Below, one piece after another: positions 51,194 through 59,955 of a DNA stretch of 64,000 nucleotides. Positions within the stretch are counted from its first letter, which is position 1, and every line of letters starts with the position of its first letter. This stretch comes from an uncultured Carboxylicivirga sp. (GTDB lineage Bacteria; Bacteroidota; Bacteroidia; Bacteroidales; Marinilabiliaceae), in contig NZ_OY771430.1 in the NCBI RefSeq assembly GCF_963674565.1, forward strand, positions 620,001 to 684,000, written 5' to 3'. Made by a program: the position numbers and the translations under genes. The notes below the pieces were generated by a model. The model worked only from the letters and a program-made list of their open reading frames with translations. It did no database searches and had not been told where the DNA came from.

Positions 51194-54100
51194 ATGATGA
51201 GAAATATCTTCTTTCTACTATTCATAGGGGTGTTGCAATTTAGCTTCGCTCAAAAATCGTTAAAATATCAATCTGTCGAGGAATCATACGAGAAGGGCAT
51301 GGAGTTATTCAGGCATCAGAAATATGGTTTGGCCAGGTTGCAGTTTAATGCTTACGTTGATGCCAACAAAAATAATATGTCGGCCAGAGTAGCAGAGGCT
51401 GCATATTTGCAACGAGTTTGTTCGCAAAAGCTTGACAATGGCGATATGCAATATCTATGGGAAGATTACATAAAAAATTATCCATATAGTAATCGTTTAC
51501 CTTATGCTTACATGCATATGGGCGATTATTTCAAAGACAAAGATAAGTTTCGACAGGCAACAAGATGGTATGAGAAAGTGGATGCCAATGGTTTGGATAA
51601 AGAAACGGAACTTGATTTTAATTTTTCGGCAGGTTATGCCTTGTTTAAGCAGGAGAGGTATGATGAAGCACTCGTTTATTTCAATAAGATAAAGGGAAAG
51701 GACAATAAGTATTATTCTTCGGTATTGTATTATTACAGTCATATTCAATACGAAAAGGAAAATTATCAGACAGCCTTGGAAGGATTCAAAAAGCTGGAAA
51801 ATGATAAAGGATTTGAAAAAGTGGTTCCTTTTTACATAGCTCAAATTTATTATTTGCAGGGTGATTTTGATAATGCCATCAGCTATGCATTGCCAATGGT
51901 GAAAGAGGGCACCAAACAACGTCAGGCAGATATGAATCGAATTATTGCTGATTCGTATTATGGAAAGAGAGAATATACAAAAGCAATTCCATATTATAAT
52001 AAAGCCATTGATTTGGTTGAACAACCGCGACGCGAAGACTTTTATCACCTGGGATTCTGTTATTACTATGGTAAGGATTACGATAAGTCAACGGAGGCAT
52101 TGTCGCAAGTGACATCGGCAGAAGATATCATGTCGCAGAATGCATATTACCATTTAGGAGACTGTTATCTGAAGCTTAAGGATAAAAAGCGTGCCCGAGT
52201 GGCTTTTGAGGCTGCATCGAAGTATGATTTTGATAAAGATATTCAGGAAGATGCATTGTTTAATTACATAAAACTGAATTATGAGCTTTCCTTTTCGCCT
52301 TTCAACGAAATCATCAATTCATTTATGACATTTATAGAATTGTTTCCTGAGAGTGATAAAATAGACCAGGCCTATCATTATTTAGGTCAGGCTTTTCTAA
52401 CTACCAAGAATTACAGGGAAGCTTTGAATTCGATGGAAAAGATTCAGCGCAAAAATGACGATGTTTACCGGGCATTGCAGCGTGTGGCATATTTCAGAGG
52501 TCTGGAATTATTCACTGATCTTAATTTTACTGAAGCTATTGAGTTTTTCGATTATAGTTTGAAGTACGCTGAGTACGATAAAAAATTAAAGGTTGGTGCT
52601 TATTACTGGATGGGCGAAGCCTATTACAGAACTGGTAATTATTCTAAATCGATAAAAGATTATCGTGAGTTTATCTACATGCCAGGATCGTATCAAACCA
52701 AAGAGTTTCCTATAGCTCATTACAACATTGCCTATTCCTATTTCAAACAAAAAGAATACAGTGAAGCCAATACATGGTTCAGAAAATATATTAATATAAC
52801 CGACGGAAAAGATCGTGTTATGTATGGTGATGCACTGAACAGATGCGGAGATTGTTATTATGTGAACCGGGATTTTACACAAGCAATTACCATGTATTCC
52901 AAAGCATCACAGGTGCCGGAAGGATCACCTGATTATGCAATGTTCCAGAAAGGTTTCTGTTTGGGATTAGCCAAGGATAATACACAGAAAGTAAGTGTTT
53001 TGAAAGATTTGACCAATCGTTATCCTCAATCTCCTTATGTTGATGATGCCTTATATGAAATGGGAAGATCGTATGTTGCCATGGGTCAGTTGGATAATGC
53101 CATTTATAATTATAAGACTATCAAGGAAAAGTATCCAAAGGGTAGTCTGGCTAAGAAAGCAATGTTGCAGCTAGGTTTGGTTTACTATAACGATAATGAT
53201 CTGGATAACTCAATGGCATTCTATAAACGTGTGGTTAATGAATATCCGGGAACTCCTGAAGCGGAAGACGCTTTGTTGGGAATTCGTAATATCTATATGG
53301 ATCAGAATAATCTGGATGGATATGTGCGATATACCGAAAATCTGGGAGGATTTGCACGATTGGACATTCGTGAGCAGGATTCGTTAACATTTGTAGCTGC
53401 TGAACGATTTTATATGAAGAATGACTGTGAGCATGCTATCAAACACTTCGAAAGTTACCTTACTACTTTCCCTGAAGGGAAATTTGTATTGAATGCTCAT
53501 TTTTATAAGGCAGATTGTCAGTATCGAACAGGTGATTTATCTGATGCTCTTAGTTCTTATGAGTATGTTGCCGGCAAAGGCCGTAGTTTATTTACCGAAG
53601 AAGCTTTATTGCGCATGGGCGAGTTAAATTATCAGCAAGGAGCTTATCGCAAGGCTTATAATGCTTTTGAACGATTAGAGCAGGAAGCCGAAATAGCTGA
53701 AAATCGTATTGAAGCCAAAATTGGAGTTATGCGATCGCTAGTCAAGCTTGATTTACCTGAAGAATGTGTGAAAGCAGCTCAAAAGGTATTGGACGGAGCC
53801 AAGATTGCAGATGAAATAAAGAGAGAAGCCAGATATTACATGGCACAGAGCTATGATAAACTAAAGGATAAAGAAAAGGCTTTTGAGAATTATTCGAAGT
53901 TGGCAGGTAACACCAAGAGTAGTGAGGGTGCTGAATCCAAATACTGGGTAGCCCAATATTACTACAATCAAGGAGAAAAGGATCGCGCAGAAAAAGAGAT
54001 ATTCGACTACATCGATAAAGGTACTCCACATCAATATTGGCTGGCCCGGAGTTTTATTCTTTTAGCAGAAATCTATCATGATAGAAAAGAAGATTTTCAG

Positions 54101-54241
54101 GCTCTGCAATATCTGCAAAGTATTAAGGAGAATTATCAGGGAGATGATGATATTCATTCAAGGGCAGATAATTATATAAATGCCTGGCAGGTAAAAGCTG
54201 AAACAGAAGCTCCTGCTGATACAATATCTGTTGTTGATTAA
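51194..54241 (+). CDS. Large exported TPR protein
   Basis: A 1015-residue protein with a signal peptide (about residues 1-19) and more than fifteen TPR units over its length (recurrent Y-x-x-A/G-x-x-Y-x-x-x-x-Y, for instance AYYWMGEAYYRTGNYSKSIK). Two ATG codons lie in tandem at its start. TPR arrays this long scaffold multi-protein complexes in the periplasm. The next gene starts on the base after the stop codon and encodes a beta-barrel, so the two probably form an outer-membrane complex. A link with FtsE is suggested only by position. Confidence 0.88.
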   Translation: MMRNIFFLLFIGVLQFSFAQKSLKYQSVEESYEKGMELFRHQKYGLARLQFNAYVDANKNNMSARVAEAAYLQRVCSQKLDNGDMQYLWEDYIKNYPYSNRLPYAYMHMGDYFKDKDKFRQATRWYEKVDANGLDKETELDFNFSAGYALFKQERYDEALVYFNKIKGKDNKYYSSVLYYYSHIQYEKENYQTALEGFKKLENDKGFEKVVPFYIAQIYYLQGDFDNAISYALPMVKEGTKQRQADMNRIIADSYYGKREYTKAIPYYNKAIDLVEQPRREDFYHLGFCYYYGKDYDKSTEALSQVTSAEDIMSQNAYYHLGDCYLKLKDKKRARVAFEAASKYDFDKDIQEDALFNYIKLNYELSFSPFNEIINSFMTFIELFPESDKIDQAYHYLGQAFLTTKNYREALNSMEKIQRKNDDVYRALQRVAYFRGLELFTDLNFTEAIEFFDYSLKYAEYDKKLKVGAYYWMGEAYYRTGNYSKSIKDYREFIYMPGSYQTKEFPIAHYNIAYSYFKQKEYSEANTWFRKYINITDGKDRVMYGDALNRCGDCYYVNRDFTQAITMYSKASQVPEGSPDYAMFQKGFCLGLAKDNTQKVSVLKDLTNRYPQSPYVDDALYEMGRSYVAMGQLDNAIYNYKTIKEKYPKGSLAKKAMLQLGLVYYNDNDLDNSMAFYKRVVNEYPGTPEAEDALLGIRNIYMDQNNLDGYVRYTENLGGFARLDIREQDSLTFVAAERFYMKNDCEHAIKHFESYLTTFPEGKFVLNAHFYKADCQYRTGDLSDALSSYEYVAGKGRSLFTEEALLRMGELNYQQGAYRKAYNAFERLEQEAEIAENRIEAKIGVMRSLVKLDLPEECVKAAQKVLDGAKIADEIKREARYYMAQSYDKLKDKEKAFENYSKLAGNTKSSEGAESKYWVAQYYYNQGEKDRAEKEIFDYIDKGTPHQYWLARSFILLAEIYHDRKEDFQALQYLQSIKENYQGDDDIHSRADNYINAWQVKAETEAPADTISVVD

Positions 54242-54253
54242 TTGAATCTGAAA

Positions 54254-56029
54254 ATGAATAAAATGAAATTGATGCAAACAAAATATATCAAATTAGTTTT
54301 AGTTGGTTTAGCCTTTGTTTCTTTTAATCTTTACGCACAGGAAGAGATTAATAAAGATGTAAAAGTGGTTCGGGAGTATACTCCAACCGTTTCTGATGCT
54401 TTTAAAGTTAATCAGATGCCGGATGTGAATGATTCAGTTACATTGCGCCCCAGCTTTAACTATCGAATCATTAGTACGTCAGTCAATACCGACTATAAGC
54501 CAACTTTAATTAATCCGGCTAAAATACAGACGGAACAACGTGAATTACTGTTGAAGTCGTATGTTAAAGGAGGTGTTGGTAATTATAATACACTATTGGG
54601 TGAGTTGGGATATAATATTCTTGAATCAGAACCTTTTCTGTTGGGATTGAATATCGGACATGCTTCTTCCTTTGGAAAGCTAAAGCTTGAAGATGGTGAA
54701 AGTGTTGATGCTCCAATGAATGATACCTATTCCAACCTTGGGTTTAAACATTTTTTTGATGATAAAACCTTGAGTGTGGATTTAAACTTTTTGCATAATA
54801 TCTATCATTACTATGGTTATCAAACATTGGTTGATGAGACGGACTACTACTTGCCGGGTTCAACTGATCCTGTTTTAGGCAGTGTTTTGATGCAGGATGA
54901 AAGACAACGATTGTCAGCTTTTGATATGTTAATAGGGCTACAGAATAATGTAAGCGACGATAATAAAACAGTATACAATGCAAATTTTGGCTTTTCAAGT
55001 TTTGGAAATGTAACTGGGGTAAAGCAAAATGGTTTTATGCTTAATGGTGTAGTGCGTCATCCGGTGAACGATTTAATATTTTCGTTAGAAGGAAAAGTAC
55101 AAAGTTTTAAAACCAGTGTCCCGGATACAATCGGACCCATGTATACTTTTGCAGATCGAAAACTAACTTATATTGAGGCGAACCCTGCTGTACATTTTAA
55201 TTTTGATAATATTAATGTGAAGGTAGGTATGGTGATAGGTGGTCAGATTGACTCAGAAGATGATCAGTTTTTTGTTGCACCGGATATTCTTGCAAAGTTA
55301 ACTGTTGTTGAAGGTATTGTGGCTCTTTATGGAGGACTAAATGGAAACATGAACATCAATGATTATTGCACTTCAGTATATGAAAATCCATTTTTATCAC
55401 CCGATGCAAATATAAAATCATCGATGTATGGGTTAAACTTATTTGCGGGCATCGAGGGTAATTTCAGTTCTTCAACCAGTTTCTCAGCTGGCATCGAGTA
55501 CAGCTTTTTTAATGATGAGCATTTCTATGTCAATAAATACTATAGTGATCAGTCAGAGACAAGTAGCTCATTGTTTACGTATCATTACTCTAATCTGTTT
55601 GTACCTGTTTATGATGATGGTAATTTATTAAAAGTTAAAGGAGAGTTGTTGTATCGTCCAAAGAAAGAGATAGAATTATTGCTTCATGGTGCTTATAATG
55701 GATGGAACCTAGACTCGGAAGCTGCTGCCTGGCATAAACCGGAAGTGGAATTTGGTCTAAAAGCATCATTAAATTTAAATGAATTTATTTCGTTGAATGG
55801 AAGCATTGGATATCTTGGTGAGCGAAAAGCATATGACAGAGAGTTGGATGATTTGCAAAAGACTTTAAGTGGTGTTTTTGATATGAATCTGGGTGGAGAA
55901 TATCGCTTTAGTCGTCAATGGACGTTTTGGACAAATGTTAATAATATAGCTGCCTCAAAATACTATCAATGGAATGGTTATCCATCGCAACGATTGAATG
56001 TGCAGGCTGGAATTATTTATACCTTTTAA
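54254..56029 (+). CDS. Outer-membrane beta-barrel protein (receptor-like, no plug)
   Basis: A 591-residue protein with a signal peptide (ATG at 54254; about residues 1-29, ending NLYAQ) and a beta-barrel pattern to the end (aromatic-rich strands, last residue Phe). A short N-terminal segment VKVVREYTPTVSDAFKVNQM is a family feature; no CarboxypepD or plug domain is present, unlike TonB receptors. It begins 12 bases after the large TPR gene. The pair may form an outer-membrane complex of unknown function. Confidence 0.82.
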   Translation: MNKMKLMQTKYIKLVLVGLAFVSFNLYAQEEINKDVKVVREYTPTVSDAFKVNQMPDVNDSVTLRPSFNYRIISTSVNTDYKPTLINPAKIQTEQRELLLKSYVKGGVGNYNTLLGELGYNILESEPFLLGLNIGHASSFGKLKLEDGESVDAPMNDTYSNLGFKHFFDDKTLSVDLNFLHNIYHYYGYQTLVDETDYYLPGSTDPVLGSVLMQDERQRLSAFDMLIGLQNNVSDDNKTVYNANFGFSSFGNVTGVKQNGFMLNGVVRHPVNDLIFSLEGKVQSFKTSVPDTIGPMYTFADRKLTYIEANPAVHFNFDNINVKVGMVIGGQIDSEDDQFFVAPDILAKLTVVEGIVALYGGLNGNMNINDYCTSVYENPFLSPDANIKSSMYGLNLFAGIEGNFSSSTSFSAGIEYSFFNDEHFYVNKYYSDQSETSSSLFTYHYSNLFVPVYDDGNLLKVKGELLYRPKKEIELLLHGAYNGWNLDSEAAAWHKPEVEFGLKASLNLNEFISLNGSIGYLGERKAYDRELDDLQKTLSGVFDMNLGGEYRFSRQWTFWTNVNNIAASKYYQWNGYPSQRLNVQAGIIYTF

Positions 56030-56134
56030 GGGCTAAGACTTTTGATCCTAAGGGGTTATAAATAAGCTTGTAATTAAGGTTTTTGATGGGGTAAAAAAAC
56101 ATTCTTTTTGACTCCCCGAAATGGCGATTTTTGC

Positions 56135-56142
56135 TATATTTG
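56135..56142 (+). promoter_or_regulatory. Candidate -7 box for gyrB
   Basis: TATATTTG matches TAnnTTTG. A TTTG lies 24 bases upstream (56107-56110), a longer spacer than usual, so the promoter call is weak. A transcript from here would include the hairpin at 56169-56191. Confidence 0.4.
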
Positions 56143-56168
56143 TAGGTCTTCCTTTCGGGAGGATGTTT

Positions 56169-56191
56169 AAACCGGGTGATCCGGTTTTTTT
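56169..56191 (+). terminator. Terminator-like hairpin in the gyrB leader
   Basis: AAACCGG (56169-56175) and CCGGTTT (56181-56187) form a 7-bp stem with a 5-base loop followed by a T-run, ending 23 bases before the gyrB ATG. A second weaker hairpin TCTTCC/GGAGGA precedes it (56147-56164). Such an arrangement could attenuate gyrB transcription. Confidence 0.55.
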
Positions 56192-56214
56192 ACGCTTTTC
56201 AAAAGTATTTTAAG

Positions 56215-58179
56215 ATGAGTGAAGAAGTAAATGAAAATGTAAATAAGCAGGGCGAATACAGTGCCAGTAGTATTACGGTTTTGGAAGGGTTGGAAGCTGT
56301 ACGTAAGCGACCTGCAATGTATATTGGTGATATTGGTGAGAAAGGATTACACCACTTGGTATATGAGGTGGTGGATAACTCAATTGATGAGGCTCTTGCC
56401 GGACACTGTGACGAAATTACTGTTGAAATTCACGAGGATAACTCTATTTCAGTTACGGATAATGGTAGGGGTATTCCTGTTGATTATCACGAAAAAGAAG
56501 GTAAATCAGCACTGGAAGTTGTAATGACAGTGTTACATGCCGGAGGTAAGTTTGATAAAGATTCATACAAAGTATCCGGTGGTTTACACGGTGTTGGTGT
56601 ATCCTGTGTGAATGCACTATCAACTATGTTAATAGCAGAGGTTCATCGTGATGGTAAGATATATACTCAGGAGTTCTCAATTGGTAAGCCGGTTACAGAT
56701 ATTACTGAAGTAGGAACCACTGATAAAACAGGTACCAAAGTTACATTTAAACCTGATGCATCAATTTTTAATGTGACTGAATACAAATGGTCAATTCTGG
56801 CGAATCGTTTGCGAGAACTTGCCTTTTTGAACAGTGGTATTAAAATTCATTTGATTGATCACCGCACACATTCGGAAGACGGAAGTGATAAGGCTGAATT
56901 TTTCCATTCAGAAAGAGGTTTGGAAGAATTTGTAGAGTTCATTGATGAAACCCGTGAAAAACTGATTGACAATCCAATTCATATCGTAACTGAGAAAAAC
57001 GATATTCCAGTGGAGATTGCCATCTTGTACAATACTTCATTTAACGAAAATATTTACTCATACGTTAACAATATCAATACCATTGAAGGAGGTACCCACC
57101 TTACAGGTTTCCGTCGTGGATTGACACGTACCTTAAAAACTTTTGCTGAAAAATCTGGAATGCTAAGTAAGCTAAAGTTTGATATTAATGGTGATGACTT
57201 CCGTGAAGGTCTAACTGCAGTTGTTTCTGTGAAGGTTGCAGAGCCTCAATTCGAAGGTCAGACTAAAACTAAACTGGGTAATGGTGAAGTTAGTTTGTCG
57301 GTTGATCAGGCGGTAAGTACCATGTTAACTCATTACCTTGAGGAAAATCCAAAAGCTGCCAAGGATATTGTTAACAAAGTAATTTTAGCAGCACAAGCAC
57401 GTCATGCTGCACGTAAAGCACGAGAGTTGGTTCAACGTAAAAGTGTTTTAAGTGGCGGTGGATTGCCCGGTAAGCTGGCTGACTGTTCAGAAAAAGATCC
57501 TGCTCTATGTGAGGTATTCCTTGTCGAGGGAGATTCGGCGGGTGGAACAGCCAAACAAGGTCGTGATAGAAAATTTCAGGCGATTCTGCCATTACGTGGT
57601 AAGATTTTGAATGTTGAGAAAGCGCTACAACACAAAGTGTTTGAAAGTGATGAGATCAAAAATATATTTACAGCTTTAGGAGTTACCATTGGTACCGAAG
57701 AAGACAGTAAAGCTTTAAATCTTGAAAAACTACGTTATCACAAAGTAGTAATCATGACCGATGCCGATGTGGACGGTAGCCACATTACAACATTGATTAT
57801 GACTTTCTTCTTTAGATATATGAGAGACCTGATTAAAAATGGTTACCTATATATTGCCACTCCTCCGTTATATCTTTGTAAAAAAGGTAAAAACGAAGCT
57901 TATTGCTGGAATGAAAAACAACGTTATGAATTTGTTGAGCAATTTGGTGGGGGTAAAGAAGATAGTGTTCACATTCAGCGATACAAAGGTTTGGGAGAGA
58001 TGAATGCTGAGCAGTTGTGGGAAACAACGATGAACCCTGAAGAACGTACCCTTCGTCAGGTAACCATTGAAAGTGGTGCTGAAGCCGACAGAGTATTCTC
58101 AATGTTGATGGGTGATGAGGTTCCACCACGTAAACAATTTATTGAAGAAAATGCTACTTACGCGAATATTGATGTTTAA
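56215..58179 (+). CDS. gyrB: DNA gyrase subunit B
   Basis: A 654-residue type II topoisomerase subunit. The ATP domain shows EAVRKRPAMYIGDIGEKGL and VVDNSIDEALAG, the transducer ends near KAARHAARKARELVQRK, and the Toprim domain has the catalytic EGDSAGGTAKQGRDR and DADVDGSHI motifs. The C-terminus IQRYKGLGEMNAEQLWETTM is diagnostic. The ATG at 56215 is preferred over an upstream frame extension of 13 residues. A strong terminator follows. gyrA is not in the window. Confidence 0.97.
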   Translation: MSEEVNENVNKQGEYSASSITVLEGLEAVRKRPAMYIGDIGEKGLHHLVYEVVDNSIDEALAGHCDEITVEIHEDNSISVTDNGRGIPVDYHEKEGKSALEVVMTVLHAGGKFDKDSYKVSGGLHGVGVSCVNALSTMLIAEVHRDGKIYTQEFSIGKPVTDITEVGTTDKTGTKVTFKPDASIFNVTEYKWSILANRLRELAFLNSGIKIHLIDHRTHSEDGSDKAEFFHSERGLEEFVEFIDETREKLIDNPIHIVTEKNDIPVEIAILYNTSFNENIYSYVNNINTIEGGTHLTGFRRGLTRTLKTFAEKSGMLSKLKFDINGDDFREGLTAVVSVKVAEPQFEGQTKTKLGNGEVSLSVDQAVSTMLTHYLEENPKAAKDIVNKVILAAQARHAARKARELVQRKSVLSGGGLPGKLADCSEKDPALCEVFLVEGDSAGGTAKQGRDRKFQAILPLRGKILNVEKALQHKVFESDEIKNIFTALGVTIGTEEDSKALNLEKLRYHKVVIMTDADVDGSHITTLIMTFFFRYMRDLIKNGYLYIATPPLYLCKKGKNEAYCWNEKQRYEFVEQFGGGKEDSVHIQRYKGLGEMNAEQLWETTMNPEERTLRQVTIESGAEADRVFSMLMGDEVPPRKQFIEENATYANIDV

Positions 58180-58202
58180 GTAACTAAGATGAATAAAATT
58201 AC

Positions 58203-58228
58203 AAGGTTGCCTAATGGCAACCTTTTTT
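58203..58228 (+). terminator. Intrinsic terminator of gyrB
   Basis: AAGGTTGCC (58203-58211) and GGCAACCTT (58216-58224) form a perfect 9-bp stem with loop TAAT followed by T. Confidence 0.88.
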
Positions 58229-58355
58229 GTTTAAGTGAATTTGATACTAATGCATTTATCGGTATTTGCAGCATTTGACACATGATTTGGATTTCAAGTG
58301 GAAGATTAAATGAAATTAGTTTTTTAATTTCTCTAGTTGTAAAGAGTATTAGTAT

Positions 58356-58371
58356 ATTTATCTTGATAAAT
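58356..58371. promoter_or_regulatory. Operator-like inverted repeat before the methyltransferase
   Basis: ATTTATC (58356-58362) and GATAAAT (58365-58371) are perfect 7-bp arms with a 2-base spacer, 46 bases before the next ATG. A Crp-family regulator gene follows shortly downstream, but a link is unproven. Confidence 0.4.
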
Positions 58372-58416
58372 GATAGTGGATTATCTGTAATGTAAGACAA
58401 CGTAAGCAAGAAAATT

Positions 58417-59208
58417 ATGAACTATATCGAAATCAATAAAAACCTTTGGAATAAAAAAACAGAAATTCATTATGAGTCTGATTTTTATAATGTGAAGTCA
58501 TTTTTAAAGGGGAGAAGTTCATTAAATCCGGTTGAGCTGAATTTATTAGGAGATGTAAAAGATAAGAAGATATTACATCTTCAATGTCACTTTGGGCAGG
58601 ATACCCTTTCGTTTGCACGTATAGGAGCGAAGGTGACAGGTGTAGATTTATCAGATAAAGCGATTGAAAAGGCAAGACAGTTAAACGATGCAGTCGGAAT
58701 GGATGCCATATTTATTCAAAGCGATATTTATCAATTACCCGAAGTACTGGATGAGCAATTTGATATTGTGTTTACTTCATACGGCACTATAGGTTGGCTT
58801 CCTGATATGGATCGTTGGGCTAAAGTGATCAATCATTTTTTAAAACCAGGTGGACAATTCCTGCTTGTGGAGTTTCACCCGGTGGTGTGGATGTTTAGTT
58901 ACGACTTTACAAAAGTTGAGTATAATTATCTTAAATCCGATCCAATAGTAGAAGAGGAAGAAGGAACCTACACGAACAAAGATGCTGATATTAAAGAAAC
59001 ATCTGTTAGCTGGAATCATGGATTGGGAGAGGTGGTAAATGCTTTAATACATGCCGGATTAACAATAGCTGATCTGCAGGAGTATGACTATTCTCCTTAC
59101 GATTGTTTTCAGAACACAGTTCAAATAGATGATGGAAAATATCAGATAAAAGGTTTAGAAGGTAAACTTCCCTTGTTGTACTCTGTGTTAGCAGAAAAGA
59201 GTCAGTAA
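58417..59208 (+). CDS. Class I SAM-dependent methyltransferase
   Basis: A 263-residue methyltransferase. The SAM loop is an unusual variant ILHLQCHFGQDTLSFA (about residues 48-63), followed by the acidic post-I VTGVDLSDKAIEKA, motif II FDIVFTSYGTIGWLPD and motif III FLKPGGQFLLVEFHP. This set occurs in a common bacterial family whose substrate is usually unknown. It is followed after 79 bases by a Crp-family regulator. Confidence 0.9.
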   Translation: MNYIEINKNLWNKKTEIHYESDFYNVKSFLKGRSSLNPVELNLLGDVKDKKILHLQCHFGQDTLSFARIGAKVTGVDLSDKAIEKARQLNDAVGMDAIFIQSDIYQLPEVLDEQFDIVFTSYGTIGWLPDMDRWAKVINHFLKPGGQFLLVEFHPVVWMFSYDFTKVEYNYLKSDPIVEEEEGTYTNKDADIKETSVSWNHGLGEVVNALIHAGLTIADLQEYDYSPYDCFQNTVQIDDGKYQIKGLEGKLPLLYSVLAEKSQ

Positions 59209-59287
59209 ATTTTAAACTTGTCCATATCTTAAAGAAGGTTGACCTCTATATTATTAGTCAATAGTTAAGTTAGTTTATTAAACGAAC

Positions 59288-59899
59288 ATGAGTGCCATAA
59301 CCCAATCTGAATACAAGCTTTTATACGATTTTCTTAGCTTCTCAGCCCCTGTATCGGAAGAACTTTTTCTGATGTTGAGAAAAGCTTTCAAAAAGAAATC
59401 CTATAAAAAAGGTGATTCTATTTTACGTGAAGGAGACATAGAAACCCGATCAAAATTGGTAATGAGTGGGGTGGTTCATCAGTATATTTTTGAAGATGAC
59501 GAACCTGTTACCATCAATATTACTCCCAAAGGTTTGGCGTTTAATTGTATTAAGAGTTATGTCGAAGGTTCCCCTTCTATCGAAATTCATGAAGCAATAA
59601 CTGATGTAGAGTTATTGTATATTGAGAAAGATGAGTTGGAAGAAATGGCAAAACAAAGTCAGGAACTTAGCTATTTATTGTATAAAATTTATGAAACCAT
59701 CCTGGCTGATCGAGAAAATCGCACATTGATGCTTCAATATCGGAATCCAACTAAAAGATATCAGTTGTTTCATGAGATTGTTGAACGGGCTCATTGGATA
59801 TTGGGAGATACACCAGATAAATATATTGCCAGTTATTTAAATATGACTCCACAGCAATACAGTAAAGAAAAACGTATGGCAGCAAAGAAGTTATCCTGA
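59288..59899 (+). CDS. Crp/Fnr-family transcriptional regulator
   Basis: A 203-residue protein with an N-terminal cyclic-nucleotide-binding-like domain (about residues 30-115; KKGDSILREGDIETRSKLV) and a C-terminal winged-helix (about 150-203; KYIASYLNMTPQQYSKEKR). The cAMP-contact Arg-Ser pair is not evident, so another ligand is likely. Upstream, TTGAC (59239-59243) and GTCAA (59257-59261) form an inverted repeat that might be its own operator. It may regulate the neighbouring genes, by position only. Confidence 0.86.
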   Translation: MSAITQSEYKLLYDFLSFSAPVSEELFLMLRKAFKKKSYKKGDSILREGDIETRSKLVMSGVVHQYIFEDDEPVTINITPKGLAFNCIKSYVEGSPSIEIHEAITDVELLYIEKDELEEMAKQSQELSYLLYKIYETILADRENRTLMLQYRNPTKRYQLFHEIVERAHWILGDTPDKYIASYLNMTPQQYSKEKRMAAKKLS

Positions 59900-59955
59900 G
59901 ATAACTTTCCTTTTAGGTGAATGTGTTTGTTTTGATCCATCAAATTAAGATAAGC

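Noticed and set aside
51497..52048. 183-codon frame antisense to the large TPR gene
   Set aside because: Opposite a clear TPR-coding region with no domain of its own.
58176..58409. 77-codon minus-strand frame after gyrB
   Set aside because: It overlaps the gyrB terminator and an operator-like repeat and is AT-rich without a domain.
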